Shown here one piece after another: positions 17,291 to 26,081 of a stretch of DNA of 64,000 nucleotides; position 1 is the first letter of the stretch; every line of letters starts with the position of its first letter. Below the pieces are notes generated by a model that made no database searches, had not been told where the DNA came from, and saw nothing but the letters and a program-made list of their open reading frames with translations. Both the position numbers and the translations under genes were made by a program. The DNA is taken from positions 38,244 to 102,243 of the forward strand of contig JALHMZ010000015.1 of NCBI GenBank assembly GCA_022843785.1, in the 5' to 3' direction. Origin of the DNA: Nitrospira sp. GTDB lineage: Bacteria > Nitrospirota > Nitrospiria > Nitrospirales > Nitrospiraceae.

Positions 17291-19177
17291 ATGACGTCAC
17301 AAAACAGAATGGGTTTCAATCGAGCGCTCGCGCTGTTTCTCTCTTGGAGCATGTTGTGGGTTGGCTGCGCACCGGTAACAGACGCCGATTTACGGGCGGC
17401 GCTGGACCAGTCTGCAGTCAAGGCGGCAAAAAAGCGAGGTGACACAGACCTCCATGTTGCGGCGGGTAAGGGTGATTCCTCTGCCACATTGGCATTAATT
17501 GGGCAGAAGGCCGATCTCAACGCGGTTAATGACAATGACCACACACCGCTCATGCTGGCAATCCGGCAAGAACAAACCAATACCGCAAAGCTGCTTATTG
17601 CCAAAGGCGCAAAAGTAGACTTGGCCGATGAGCAAGGAGACACGGCACTTCACCATGCAGTCCGTGCGGGGCAGGTCGAGGTAGTGCGTGCATTACTAGG
17701 GAAAAACGCGGTTCCGAATGGACGCAATGCGGCCAAGGATACCCCGCTGATTCTCGCCACACAACTCGATTACCCTGAGATTGCCCTGCTCCTGATCAGT
17801 CAAGGCGCTCAGGTGGCCGTCGCTGATTCCCATGGGCTCATACCACTGCACTACGCGGCAAATTGGCGTCGAACTGCTGTGGTGCAAGAACTTCTCCTGA
17901 AAGGCGCAGGCCCAGATGTGAAGGCACCAAAAGGCCAAACGGCGCTGATGACGGCTGCCTATTTGGGCGACCTTTCGACAGTGAACCTTCTGATCGAGAA
18001 AGGTGCGCAGGTGAATGTGCGAGATGAACAGGGGCATATGAGCCTTCATTTGGCTGCGCAAAATGGCCACGCAAACGTGGTGATGGCCCTCCTCAAGGCT
18101 GGAGCAGATCTCAATGCCGTCACGACCGCAGGCCGAACCGCAGCACTGTTTGCGGCTCAGAATGATCATGCGTATCTTCTGAGAGATCTGGTTCAAGCAG
18201 GGGCGCGATTTGTTCCCCTGGCCGAAACCGAAAGGGACATCTTTGCCTCTGCACTCGTGGCTCAGGCAATTGCCGAAGAAGCGATGAAGCAGAAGGACAT
18301 TCCTCGATCCCGCGAGCACTACAAGCTTGCCACTGAATGGTTTGAGAAGGCCGCCTCGGCGTACGAAAGCGCAGCCAACAGCACGGACAACAAACTACTC
18401 GCCAAGAGGATTCTTATTGGTGCAGCTCTTGTTGTGGGCGAGGTCGCTCTAGCCGTGCTTGGAGATATGGCGCAACGGCAACAAGCCAAATTCCAAAACA
18501 AGCAAATGGCCCAGATGGCCGCTTTGAATGATGCCCATGCAGACGGAACGGGCACACAAGGATACTATGCACGAGTAGGGGAATATGAGACTGCCTATCA
18601 GAAGGCCTATTGGAGTGTCCCTACGTATGGGAATGTTTCTGGGACAATTCCAGCGATTCCACACACTCAGCTGTTTCTTGCAGAGGAGCAGCTCAGGGAC
18701 CTCTATCGCAACACTAGTCACCAGGCTCACGAGGCTGCCCAGAAGAGTGCGAGACGACAGAACTGTCTCAAGTCACCTGCTCAAGAAGCCGAGGTAATGA
18801 GCTGCTTACGCGACATCGCAGCAGATTCGTTTGGGCCGAACGCTATGGCAAATGGTCAACCTCTTCAAGAGACTCCTAAGCCTCCAATCAAACTTGATGC
18901 GGCGGCAGCGGTCAAAGGGAGCGCCCTCTTTGCAGGCAAGGGCGCCTGTTTCAATTGCCATGGTAAGACCGGCAAAGGGGATGGGTCTGTTGCACATATC
19001 CTGAATCCAAAGCCAACTGATCTGACGAGTAAGCTCGGCCTCAAGTATCAAACAGATGTGGAACGATTCAATGTCATGAAATTAGGCATTCCAGGAACTT
19101 CGATGGTTGAAATGAAACACCTGTCCGATGAGGAGATCTGGCTGATTGTTGCATACCTGAAACAATTGGTGGAGTGA
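17291..19177 (+). CDS. Ankyrin-repeat lipoprotein fused to a C-terminal cytochrome c domain
   Basis: 628 residues in three parts. A lipoprotein signal ends at WVGC. About eight ankyrin repeats cover residues 45-315 (for example HTPLMLAIRQEQTNTAKLL, GDTALHHAVRAGQVEVVRAL). A helical linker follows, with a hydrophobic stretch (ILIGAALVVGEVALAVLG). The end is a mono-haem cytochrome c domain with CFNCH, a probable axial Met in GTSMVEM, and the usual C-terminal helix DEEIWLIVAYLKQL. Ankyrin repeats joined to a haem protein in one lipoprotein is unusual. It may present a redox domain to a partner held by the repeats. A degraded copy of the tail is found at 19423-19476. Confidence 0.85.
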   Translation: MTSQNRMGFNRALALFLSWSMLWVGCAPVTDADLRAALDQSAVKAAKKRGDTDLHVAAGKGDSSATLALIGQKADLNAVNDNDHTPLMLAIRQEQTNTAKLLIAKGAKVDLADEQGDTALHHAVRAGQVEVVRALLGKNAVPNGRNAAKDTPLILATQLDYPEIALLLISQGAQVAVADSHGLIPLHYAANWRRTAVVQELLLKGAGPDVKAPKGQTALMTAAYLGDLSTVNLLIEKGAQVNVRDEQGHMSLHLAAQNGHANVVMALLKAGADLNAVTTAGRTAALFAAQNDHAYLLRDLVQAGARFVPLAETERDIFASALVAQAIAEEAMKQKDIPRSREHYKLATEWFEKAASAYESAANSTDNKLLAKRILIGAALVVGEVALAVLGDMAQRQQAKFQNKQMAQMAALNDAHADGTGTQGYYARVGEYETAYQKAYWSVPTYGNVSGTIPAIPHTQLFLAEEQLRDLYRNTSHQAHEAAQKSARRQNCLKSPAQEAEVMSCLRDIAADSFGPNAMANGQPLQETPKPPIKLDAAAAVKGSALFAGKGACFNCHGKTGKGDGSVAHILNPKPTDLTSKLGLKYQTDVERFNVMKLGIPGTSMVEMKHLSDEEIWLIVAYLKQLVE

Positions 19178-19189
19178 TCTTAAGAAGGC

Positions 19190-19315
19190 ATGGTCACGAA
19201 GACAATCACGAAAGTCTGGGTTCTTGGGTCTGTCGGGTCCATGACTGTAACCGGACTATCAGGGTGCTTGTTTCGTCCGGTTCCTGAACCGGAGTTGTTT
19301 TGCGCAGGCAAGTAA
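19190..19315 (+). CDS. Possible very small lipoprotein (41 aa)
   Basis: An ATG at 19190 follows AAGAAGG and opens 41 codons. The product has a short basic start (MVTKTITK), a hydrophobic segment and a lipobox-like LSGC, then FRPVPEPELFCAGK. It could be a small lipoprotein, or a decayed duplicate of part of the preceding gene. It lies in the gap that also holds the cytochrome c tail remnant. Confidence 0.35.
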   Translation: MVTKTITKVWVLGSVGSMTVTGLSGCLFRPVPEPELFCAGK

Positions 19316-19422
19316 TTGCCGGTTGATTCTGTGGCGAGGATACGCGCTGAGAAGTATTGGACGATTTGTGGGCACTTCAGTCTGAATCCTACGCTGACTG
19401 GCACAGTGGAGATGAAATAACT

Positions 19423-19476
19423 TCCGATGAGGAGATCTGGGCACATGTGGCCTGCCCCAAGCAACTGAAGGAGTGA
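19423..19476 (+). pseudogene. Remnant of a duplicated cytochrome c domain tail
   Basis: Eighteen codons read SDEEIWAHVACPKQLKE then stop, matching SDEEIWLIVAYLKQLVE at the end of the ankyrin/cytochrome c protein. The rest of that gene is absent here. The remnant keeps the AAGGAG that serves as ribosome-binding site for the next lipoprotein gene. It shows that the fusion gene and a lipoprotein gene were once duplicated together. Confidence 0.7.
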
Positions 19477-19479
19477 ACG

Positions 19480-20157
19480 ATGCTGGCGAAGCAATTTCTT
19501 GCAAAAGCCAGGCAAGACAGCACAGTGATTCTCATTGGCTATCTTACCCTGACTATGCTGGTGGGATGTGGAACCGTCCGTGTGGAAGTCGAAGATCCCA
19601 TTGCGCGGGTGAGGTTCCCAGCACCTGTCATGGATCAGATCGTGCTTGTAGTTGCTGTGCCTCCAGATCAATTTAAGGCCAACGGGCAAGAAGGCTTCGC
19701 CCCTCTGAATAATCCTGGTAAATTTCAAGAAAGTTTAGGAAATTCGTTACAGCACACCCTGACCACTTCAGGATTTGCCAAGAGTGTGCTGACAGGCCCA
19801 TCAAACAGATCTTGGACAATGTCCGTGACAGGGAAGTGGAACTCAAAGTGGTCGTGGTCTGAGTACACATGGGAAATTGTAAAGGTCACATTTACAGTGA
19901 TCCTCTTATTTATCCCTGCTTTCTTTATCAGCGAATCATTTACGGTTCGGACAAAGGCCGATGTGATCCTTACGGACCCATCCGGCATTGAGCGAGGAAG
20001 ATACAACGTTCAGTCCAGGCTAGAGGTTGACATCGCGGTCCGAAATGCCAGCAAGGAACTATTTGATGGAATGTTTACCATGAGTAGTGATGATTTGGCG
20101 AACCGCATCATGCTGGAGCTCAAGCGTCACCCGCATTGGTTCGAAGCGGCAAGGTGA
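19480..20157 (+). CDS. Lipoprotein of a three-member local family, member 2
   Basis: 225 residues with an N-terminal signal ending in the lipobox LVGC and then GTVRVEVED. A hydrophobic region around residues 128-152 (VTFTVILLFIPAFFISES) matches the same place in member 3. It ends in IMLELKRHPHWFEAA. It is closest to the protein at 20210 and weaker against the one at 16634. AAGGAG lies seven bases before the ATG. Function unknown; a membrane-anchored envelope protein with one inner hydrophobic hairpin is what the sequence allows. Confidence 0.8.
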   Translation: MLAKQFLAKARQDSTVILIGYLTLTMLVGCGTVRVEVEDPIARVRFPAPVMDQIVLVVAVPPDQFKANGQEGFAPLNNPGKFQESLGNSLQHTLTTSGFAKSVLTGPSNRSWTMSVTGKWNSKWSWSEYTWEIVKVTFTVILLFIPAFFISESFTVRTKADVILTDPSGIERGRYNVQSRLEVDIAVRNASKELFDGMFTMSSDDLANRIMLELKRHPHWFEAAR

Positions 20158-20209
20158 TGTGCGGCCCCAAACGACAGACTTGGAGTCACACAGGAAGGAG
20201 AACTGTGCA

Positions 20210-20869
20210 ATGACATCCTCACTCAGGCATCTTGCCCAGGTGTCGTTGATTCTCTGTCTCAGCGTCATGCTGCTGGTAGGGTGTAGCACGGTAGGGGTGA
20301 GATTTGAAGATAGGACCGAGGCCATTCGCCTGGAGGCCTCACTCATTGACCGGTTACAGATTTCAATGGATGCACCAGCAGACAGTTTTATGCCTGGCCC
20401 CTTCTATATCTGGTACGATCATCTCAAATATGGGCAGGTGTTTGAGACTACACTGAGCCAAACATTGATCGCCTCAAACGTAGCCCGGACAGTTGGCGGG
20501 AAAGGGGAGACCGCTAAGGGTGGTAGTGAACTCCGCGTTGTGGCCTCTTTTGATGGTACAGTGCCCGCCTACAAATGGGTAGGCCGCATCGCATATGGTG
20601 TCTTTAGTGCGTTCTTGCTCTTCATCCCATATGCGTTCTATTCGGAAACTAATGAGGCTAGGCTGATGGCGGACATCGTTGTCGTTGCCCCATCTGGAAA
20701 AATGAATGTGCCGGTGAGAGTACACACAGAGCTCGAATTCGACCTGGGAGTGAGTACGGTTGGTGCCGATACCTGGCCATCGATGATGGCTCTTGGAATG
20801 GAGGACCTCTCTAGAAAAATTGTTCTGGAGCTCAAGCGTCACCCGCATTGGTTCGACGCGACGCGGTAA
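20210..20869 (+). CDS. Lipoprotein of a three-member local family, member 3
   Basis: 219 residues. The lipoprotein signal SLILCLSVMLLVGCS is followed by TVGVRFEDR, matching VRVEVED in member 2. The central hydrophobic segment is VFSAFLLFIPYAFYSE and the end is IVLELKRHPHWFDATR. The start at 20210 has AGGAAGGAG ahead. The gene stops just before the second MFS gene fragment. Tandem duplication within this segment is the simplest origin. Confidence 0.8.
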   Translation: MTSSLRHLAQVSLILCLSVMLLVGCSTVGVRFEDRTEAIRLEASLIDRLQISMDAPADSFMPGPFYIWYDHLKYGQVFETTLSQTLIASNVARTVGGKGETAKGGSELRVVASFDGTVPAYKWVGRIAYGVFSAFLLFIPYAFYSETNEARLMADIVVVAPSGKMNVPVRVHTELEFDLGVSTVGADTWPSMMALGMEDLSRKIVLELKRHPHWFDATR

Positions 20870-20938
20870 GATTTGAACAACCGGCAGGCTTGGAGTCGCA
20901 GCGGAAAGAGTGTCGTGGAATAAGATGCCCTCTCACGC

Positions 20939-21279
20939 GCCGCACCCCGCAAGCCTTTACCCACCAGATCCAACAGACGGGCGGTCACCACAAGCCCCAG
21001 ACACGATGCCATGGCGAATATCGGCTTGGTCAAGGCGCTCAACGAGTAACCGAAAAGAGCCAGCGGTTTCCGTCGTCCCAGGTAATCGCTCAGGGCGCCG
21101 GAAAACACTTTGACGACCAAGGCAAAGGATTCGGCAAGGCCTTCCATAATTCCAACGGCAATGGCCCCGGTGCTAAGCGTCGTGACCATGAACAACAGCA
21201 GCAGACTATGGATCATCTCGGACGAGACGTCCATCAAGAGGCTGACGAACCCCAGCCTCTAGACACCGGCCGGAATCCG
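20939..21279 (-). pseudogene. MFS transporter N-terminal fragment, copy 2
   Basis: The frame reads RIPAGV, a TAG stop, then RLGFVSLLMDVSSEM, FSGALSDYLGRRKP and VGKGLRGAA before the match is lost. The TAG stands where copy 1 at 15493-15873 has the Trp codon TGG, so this copy is broken by a nonsense change and a large 3' deletion. Both fragments stop matching MFS proteins at about the same point. Their same orientation makes them long direct repeats around 16-21 kb. Confidence 0.8.
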
Positions 21280-21331
21280 GCCAGGCCGGTGATCAGCATG
21301 GAATGTGATGAAACTGGGCTTCATCACCGTC

Positions 21332-21895
21332 TCATTCTACTGATTGGCCTTGCAAGAAGAGGCTCTGCTCCAGGATGCGGAAGAAATGCTGGTACGGCGC
21401 TGGATCTTCGACCGCGCGCAGGTAGAATTGGGCACTGGCCCGCACGACGAGCTGAGCGTCGTTCCGTTTCCGGACTGTAGCCGTGAACCGCACGAGATTG
21501 CTCCGGTGATAGAACGGCCCCCATGTGCGGGCATGGCGATTGAGCACGAGCAGCGCGTCGGGCTGATACAGCACATAGCTCAGGTCGCCCCCATAGATCT
21601 GTTCGTTCTCGACATATTTTTTCCCGGACACGACTCCCAGGTCTTCGTCGATGACCTCAACCTTGAAGTCCAAGTCTTGCATGGTGGAGAGGATCGCGGC
21701 CAACATTCGGTGCCGGTCCGTGGTGTCGAAGGCCCTTGATTGGGCGGCGCGGATCTTGACCTGGCTTTCGTCGGAGAGCCAGATCTGCTCACGCGAGTCC
21801 CACTGATTCTCATGCCGCAATTCGTAGGGCATTGGGCAGCCTTGCAGCAGCAGACTGAGCATCCCACCGAGCGCGAGCCCCAGGCGGTGCCTCAT
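21332..21895 (-). CDS. Lipoprotein of a second local family, member 1
   Basis: About 187 residues. The lipoprotein signal LGLALGGMLSLLLQGC is followed by a helical segment (QVKIRAAQSRAFDTTDRHR, then AILSTMQDLDFKVEVIDEDL) that recurs in the next two genes. The second half is beta-rich (VRFTATVRKRNDAQLVVRAS) and ends in HFFRILEQSLFLQ. A GTG start 39 bases upstream is possible. The three genes run in the same direction. No known family was recognised. They look like outer-membrane or periplasmic lipoproteins formed by duplication. Confidence 0.75.
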   Translation of the reverse strand: MRHRLGLALGGMLSLLLQGCPMPYELRHENQWDSREQIWLSDESQVKIRAAQSRAFDTTDRHRMLAAILSTMQDLDFKVEVIDEDLGVVSGKKYVENEQIYGGDLSYVLYQPDALLVLNRHARTWGPFYHRSNLVRFTATVRKRNDAQLVVRASAQFYLRAVEDPAPYQHFFRILEQSLFLQGQSVE

Positions 21896-21951
21896 GCCGG
21901 GAACCAGCCGATCACGCCTCTCTTGATTCACCACAGCGGCCCTTTCTCAGA

Positions 21952-22386
21952 TCATTGCTTGCCAACAAATAATGATCGTTCCAACGTGGCAAAGAAGTTC
22001 TGATAGACCTTGGGATCGTCGATGGGCTTGTTGTTATAGATGGCGTTGGCTCGGATCGTCATCCGGCCTTCGGCTTCGGGCCGGACGGTGACGGTCACCC
22101 CCACAACATCGTAGAAGTTCGGTTCGGCAAAGCGCGCAGCCGTGACCAATCCCAATGACTCATTGGCCCGCTCGATGATGAAGCCCAAATCTTGAAGTGC
22201 GGCAATCACGCCGCGCATGGCTGCCTGCCGCTCTTTCACATCGAAGGAGCGAGTTTGTATGCTCCGAATCTTCAGTTGCGCCTCGGTCGGCGCGAGCAGA
22301 TCAGGACTGGGTTGCGGGGCGACACAACCTTGCGCAACGACCAACAGGGAAGCGGCCAATAGGCCGATCACGTTCTCATGTGTCAT
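21952..22386 (-). CDS. Lipoprotein of a second local family, member 2
   Basis: About 144 residues with a lipobox at AQGC. It carries LKIRSIQTRSFDVKERQAAM, then VIAALQDLGFIIERANESLG, matching members 1 and 3. Next come VTVRPEAEGRMTIRANAIYN and YQNFFATLERSLFVG. The start at 22386 has GTGAGG ahead; a longer frame overlaps the neighbouring gene and is not supported. It is the most compact member and shows the family core best: signal, helix pair, then a small beta sheet. Confidence 0.78.
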   Translation of the reverse strand: MTHENVIGLLAASLLVVAQGCVAPQPSPDLLAPTEAQLKIRSIQTRSFDVKERQAAMRGVIAALQDLGFIIERANESLGLVTAARFAEPNFYDVVGVTVTVRPEAEGRMTIRANAIYNNKPIDDPKVYQNFFATLERSLFVGKQ

Positions 22387-22399
22387 GTTTACCTCACGT

Positions 22400-22993
22400 T
22401 CAGAGTGCGAACGGCTCCAGAAACACAGCTTTCGACAGTTTGGCAAAGAAGGTCTGGTACAGCACAGGGTCACGCAGCATTTCCATCCGTTGCTGGCCTG
22501 GTGGGATCGCCTGTTGGCCGGACGAACCATCCCCTTTCCAGACGACTCGGTAAAACATAACCCGGACCTCCTGGCGTGTGGCTTCCGGGTTCACAGGCCT
22601 GGTGACCAACGCTGCAGCGATTTTTTGATGCAGGTCCACGGGAATGACGATCGGAGGCTGTTGGACCAACACCAGCGCGGTGCTCAGGAGAAAGACAAAG
22701 AAGCGGCTGATGTCCTGACCGTGCTCGCGGGCACTCCGCTCTTTCGTCGCCCGCAGAAATCCAACCTCTCGCACGCTTTCTTCGACCTGAAACCCTAAGT
22801 CTTGCAGGACGGCGGCCGACGCGGACAGCAGCTCGGCTTCGTCCCTTGTTTCAAAACCGCGGGTTTGCATAGCCCGGTTGGCAGCGCTCTCGGCTTTCAG
22901 CTGGAACAATTCGTCCGGTTGTGTGTGCGCGACACAGCCCGTCATCTGACTCCCGAGAACCAGGGCGCCCGCCACTATGATCCAGAGCCGCAT
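22400..22993 (-). CDS. Lipoprotein of a second local family, member 3
   Basis: About 197 residues with lipobox MTGC. It has the shared helix region (ANRAMQTRGFETRDEAELL, AVLQDLGFQVEESVREVGFL) and the shared end (VLYQTFFAKLSKAVFLEP). It differs by an inserted hydrophobic stretch, FFVFLLSTALVLVQQPPIVI, about residues 95-115. It ends 14 bases before the start of member 2, so the three genes are probably one transcript. Function unknown. Confidence 0.78.
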   Translation of the reverse strand: MRLWIIVAGALVLGSQMTGCVAHTQPDELFQLKAESAANRAMQTRGFETRDEAELLSASAAVLQDLGFQVEESVREVGFLRATKERSAREHGQDISRFFVFLLSTALVLVQQPPIVIPVDLHQKIAAALVTRPVNPEATRQEVRVMFYRVVWKGDGSSGQQAIPPGQQRMEMLRDPVLYQTFFAKLSKAVFLEPFAL

Positions 22994-23012
22994 CGTCAAG
23001 TCCCAGCCCCAA

Positions 23013-23405
23013 TCAGAATTGAGTGTAATTATAGGTAAAGTCGCGGACCTTTTTGTCTTCGTCATACTTAATGATAACGGTCAGTGTCCGCTGGCGCTGC
23101 GAACTGGAGCTGTCGCGCGAACTAGCACCTAGAATGATGAGGCCCGCAAAGGTGGAGCTGGCCGTATCGACCCGATCTGTGGATACCTTGTCGTAGATCC
23201 AAACCTCCCGGCGCTTCTCGTCTGTCGTAACAATATTGGGGCTTCCGAGCAATTCCGCCACCTGAGAAGCCGGCATCCCGACCTTCACCTCGCCCTGCAC
23301 CTTCCCGACTGTCAGCCGGTCTTCTTTAATTTCGGCCTTCCCGCCGGCACATCCCGAGACAGCCACCACCAGACACATACCCATCGCCATCCATGTTCGT
23401 TTCAT
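23013..23405 (-). CDS. SmpA/BamE-like lipoprotein
   Basis: About 130 residues. The signal MKRTWMAMGMCLVVAVSGC ends in a lipobox. The mature part has VQGEVKVGMPASQVAELLGS followed by REVWIYDKVS, the pattern of SmpA/OmlA (BamE-type) domains: a helix after KVGM and a GSP-type turn. In BamE this fold supports outer-membrane protein assembly, but many unrelated lipoproteins share it. AGGAGG lies just ahead of the ATG. It is the first gene of the four-gene lipoprotein run on this strand. Confidence 0.8.
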   Translation of the reverse strand: MKRTWMAMGMCLVVAVSGCAGGKAEIKEDRLTVGKVQGEVKVGMPASQVAELLGSPNIVTTDEKRREVWIYDKVSTDRVDTASSTFAGLIILGASSRDSSSSQRQRTLTVIIKYDEDKKVRDFTYNYTQF

Positions 23406-23701
23406 GAGAAGTTCCTCCTGAAATACGACGACTCTGCCCTCAACCGATGCCTCTCTCACTTAGAATACACACTCCAAGGTTTGAAATCACCTTGCGAGCC
23501 AAGCCTCCCGTTACCATAATAAGAACATCTTTGGCCTTAACCCGCATGCCCCTCGATAGCTTCCCATCAGATCCCCCCCCCGCCTTTAGTTTTGCCCGGA
23601 CACGACCGATAGTGATATCGGAACGCTGATTCGGCTTAAACCGATGTACACAACTGTCACACCGGCGAACATGTGTGCAGCCTACTCGGAAAGGCTCTGA
23701 T

Positions 23702-24559
23702 ATGACCTCAGCTCAAGAACTTATTCGATCCTGCTCCACCATGTTTACACTCCCGGAAATCTATACCCGTGTCCGCGCGGTCGTCGATAACCCCGAGTCA
23801 TCGATGGACGACCTGGCAAACGCGATCAAAATCGATCCGGCCATCGCGGCGCGTCTCTTGAAAGTCGTGAACAGCCCGCTGTATGGATTCCCGAAGCAGA
23901 TTGACAGTATCAGCCGCGCGGTCAACATGATCGGCATGCAATCCGTCAGCGACTTGGTCGCCGCCACTACGATCGGGCGAACCTTCTCAGGAATGACAGC
24001 AGGCCTCATGGATCTTCCGTCCTTCTGGAGGAAAAGTGTGCTCTGTGCCCTGATGGCAGGGAAAATCGCCAAAGCCAGCGGCATCATGGAAAGCGAGCGC
24101 TTCTTTATCGAGGGGCTCTTGCGGGACATCGGACACTTAGTCCTCTATCAAACCGTGCCGCAACGGGCACAGTCTGCCCTGATCGAGTCCGGACATCTCG
24201 GAACAAGGCTGGCCGAAGTGGAACAATCGAATATCGGATGCGACTTTGCCGAAGTCGGTGCGGAGTTAGTTCGCTTCTGGGGTATGCCGAGTCCCATTGA
24301 GCAGGCCATTCGCTACCAGATCCATCCAGAGGAAGCAATTGAGTATCAGCTGCACGCGTCGATCGTTCACCTGGCCGGAGTTGCCGCCGATGTCGCTCAG
24401 TTGGAAACGAATCGGGCCGTCGATCCACCCCCGTTCGACCCGTTTGCTCTCACCTGCACGCAGTTCAAAGTAGACACGCACCAATCTCTACTGACCGAGG
24501 CTCAGCAGGAGCTGCAGGACACGCTGGCCTTTATTTCTCCGTTGGCGACGGCCGCGTAG
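23702..24559 (+). CDS. HDOD-domain protein
   Basis: About 285 residues forming a single HDOD domain: FTLPEIYTRVRAVVDNPESS at the start, then IKIDPAIAARLLKVVNSPLY, IDSISRAVNMIGMQSVSDLV and FIEGLLRDIGHLVL. HDOD proteins lack full HD catalytic residues and act in signalling, often with two-component or c-di-GMP circuits. The start at 23702 follows GGAAAGG. It lies next to, and convergent with, the sigma-54 response regulator gene. Confidence 0.88.
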   Translation: MTSAQELIRSCSTMFTLPEIYTRVRAVVDNPESSMDDLANAIKIDPAIAARLLKVVNSPLYGFPKQIDSISRAVNMIGMQSVSDLVAATTIGRTFSGMTAGLMDLPSFWRKSVLCALMAGKIAKASGIMESERFFIEGLLRDIGHLVLYQTVPQRAQSALIESGHLGTRLAEVEQSNIGCDFAEVGAELVRFWGMPSPIEQAIRYQIHPEEAIEYQLHASIVHLAGVAADVAQLETNRAVDPPPFDPFALTCTQFKVDTHQSLLTEAQQELQDTLAFISPLATAA

Positions 24560-24635
24560 CAGAATCCTGCACCGGCTACGGCTTCACCGTGCGCGGCAAT
24601 TGATCGCACGGACTGATGAGGCGCGCACACCTATG

Positions 24636-26081
24636 TTATTCATCCTCCTCATCGCTCCTGTGCGCTGACGGAATTCCGTAGCGTTTGCATTTCTCCCACA
24701 GCGCTTTGCGGGACAGGCCGAGGATCTTTGACGCCGCCGTGCGGCTGCCTTCGGCGCGCTCCAGCACAGACAGAATATACTCCTTCTCGAAACCCTCCCG
24801 CGCTGCAGCCAGCGAGGTCAGAACTGTATCTGCTTTCTTCGGTCCCCCGGTCAGACCCTCGCTGCAAAAACCGCAGGAGTCTTGCGGTGGTCCGCCCAGG
24901 TACGGGCAGGATTGGAACCCGCACAGGTCGGCCGGCTGAATCACATCCCGCTCATGCCCCAACGCCACGGCCCGCTCGACCACGTTTTCGAGCTCACGCA
25001 CATTCCCCGGATAGGAATAGCGCAGCAGCAACTCGCGCGCAGGGGGCGAGAATCCTCGCAGCTTCTTGTTCAGCTTGCCTGAGCAGGTGTCCAGCACATG
25101 CTCGGCAATCACCATGATATCTTCCTGCCGCTCCCGCAGCGGTGGAACAATCACCTGCACGACATTGAGCCGGTAAAAGAGGTCCTCTCGAAACCGTCCC
25201 TGCGCAACTTCCTTGCGCAGATCCTTTTGTGTCGCACACACGAGGCGTACATCCGCATCAATCGTGTCGTTTCCCCCCACCCGTTCGAACGTTCGTTCCT
25301 GCAACACCCGCAAGAGTTTCACCTGAACCGCCGCAGACAGTTCACCGATCTCATCGAGAAACAATGTCCCGCGATGTGCCAACTCAAATCGCCCCCGGCG
25401 CTGCCGCATCGCCCCGGTAAACGCGCCCTTCTCATGGCCGAACAGCTCGGCCTCCAACAGTGTTTCCGGCAGGGCGGCGCAACTCACCTTGATCAGCGGA
25501 GCATCCCGCCGGGGACTGTTCTGATGTACCGCATTGGCCACCAGCTCTTTCCCCGTTCCGCTTTCACCAAGAATCAACACCGTCGAGTCGGTCGCCGCCA
25601 CCAGCTTGATCTTGTCCAGCACCGCGCGCATCCGGCTGTTGACGCCCAGAATGCCGCCGAAGCTGAACTTGTCTTCCAGTACCGCCTTGAGATCCTGATT
25701 TTCCCGGCGGAGCGCGACCACATGGCCGATCCGCTCAACGATCAGCAGCAACTCATCCATCTGAAAGGGCTTCGTCAGATAATCGATCGCGCCCAGCTTC
25801 ATCGCTCCGACTGCCGTGTCCACGGAACCGTGCGCGGTGATCACCACCACCTCCGTCTCCGGCGCCTTGTCTTTGGCTGCCTTGAGCACCGTCAACCCAT
25901 CGGCGCCGGGCAACCGCAAATCGGTAATCACAAGATCGAATTGTTCTTGCCGGATCGCATCGATCCCCTCGGTCCCGGATGCGGCCGCATGCACGTCGTA
26001 CCCGATGGCCTCCAGCGCGTCCACCATCGACAAGCGCATCAGCGGTTCGTCATCGACCAGGAGAATCGTCAATCCCTTCAT
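24636..26081 (-). CDS. NtrC-family sigma-54 response regulator
   Basis: 481 residues. The receiver domain has the acidic pair in VDDEPL, the phospho-acceptor Asp in VITDLRLPG and Lys in DYLTKPF. The AAA+ domain has Walker A GESGTGKE, the sigma-54 contact loop GAFTGA, and LFLDEIGE. A Fis-type helix-turn-helix ends the protein ([19 protein letters not shown]). Between AAA+ and the helix-turn-helix lies a cysteine group: C387, C392, C403, C406 (C-x4-C-x10-C-x2-C). This is not usual for NtrC proteins and could bind a metal or sense redox state. Its ATG overlaps the stop of the histidine kinase gene. Confidence 0.92.
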   Translation of the reverse strand: MKGLTILLVDDEPLMRLSMVDALEAIGYDVHAAASGTEGIDAIRQEQFDLVITDLRLPGADGLTVLKAAKDKAPETEVVVITAHGSVDTAVGAMKLGAIDYLTKPFQMDELLLIVERIGHVVALRRENQDLKAVLEDKFSFGGILGVNSRMRAVLDKIKLVAATDSTVLILGESGTGKELVANAVHQNSPRRDAPLIKVSCAALPETLLEAELFGHEKGAFTGAMRQRRGRFELAHRGTLFLDEIGELSAAVQVKLLRVLQERTFERVGGNDTIDADVRLVCATQKDLRKEVAQGRFREDLFYRLNVVQVIVPPLRERQEDIMVIAEHVLDTCSGKLNKKLRGFSPPARELLLRYSYPGNVRELENVVERAVALGHERDVIQPADLCGFQSCPYLGGPPQDSCGFCSEGLTGGPKKADTVLTSLAAAREGFEKEYILSVLERAEGSRTAASKILGLSRKALWEKCKRYGIPSAHRSDEEDE

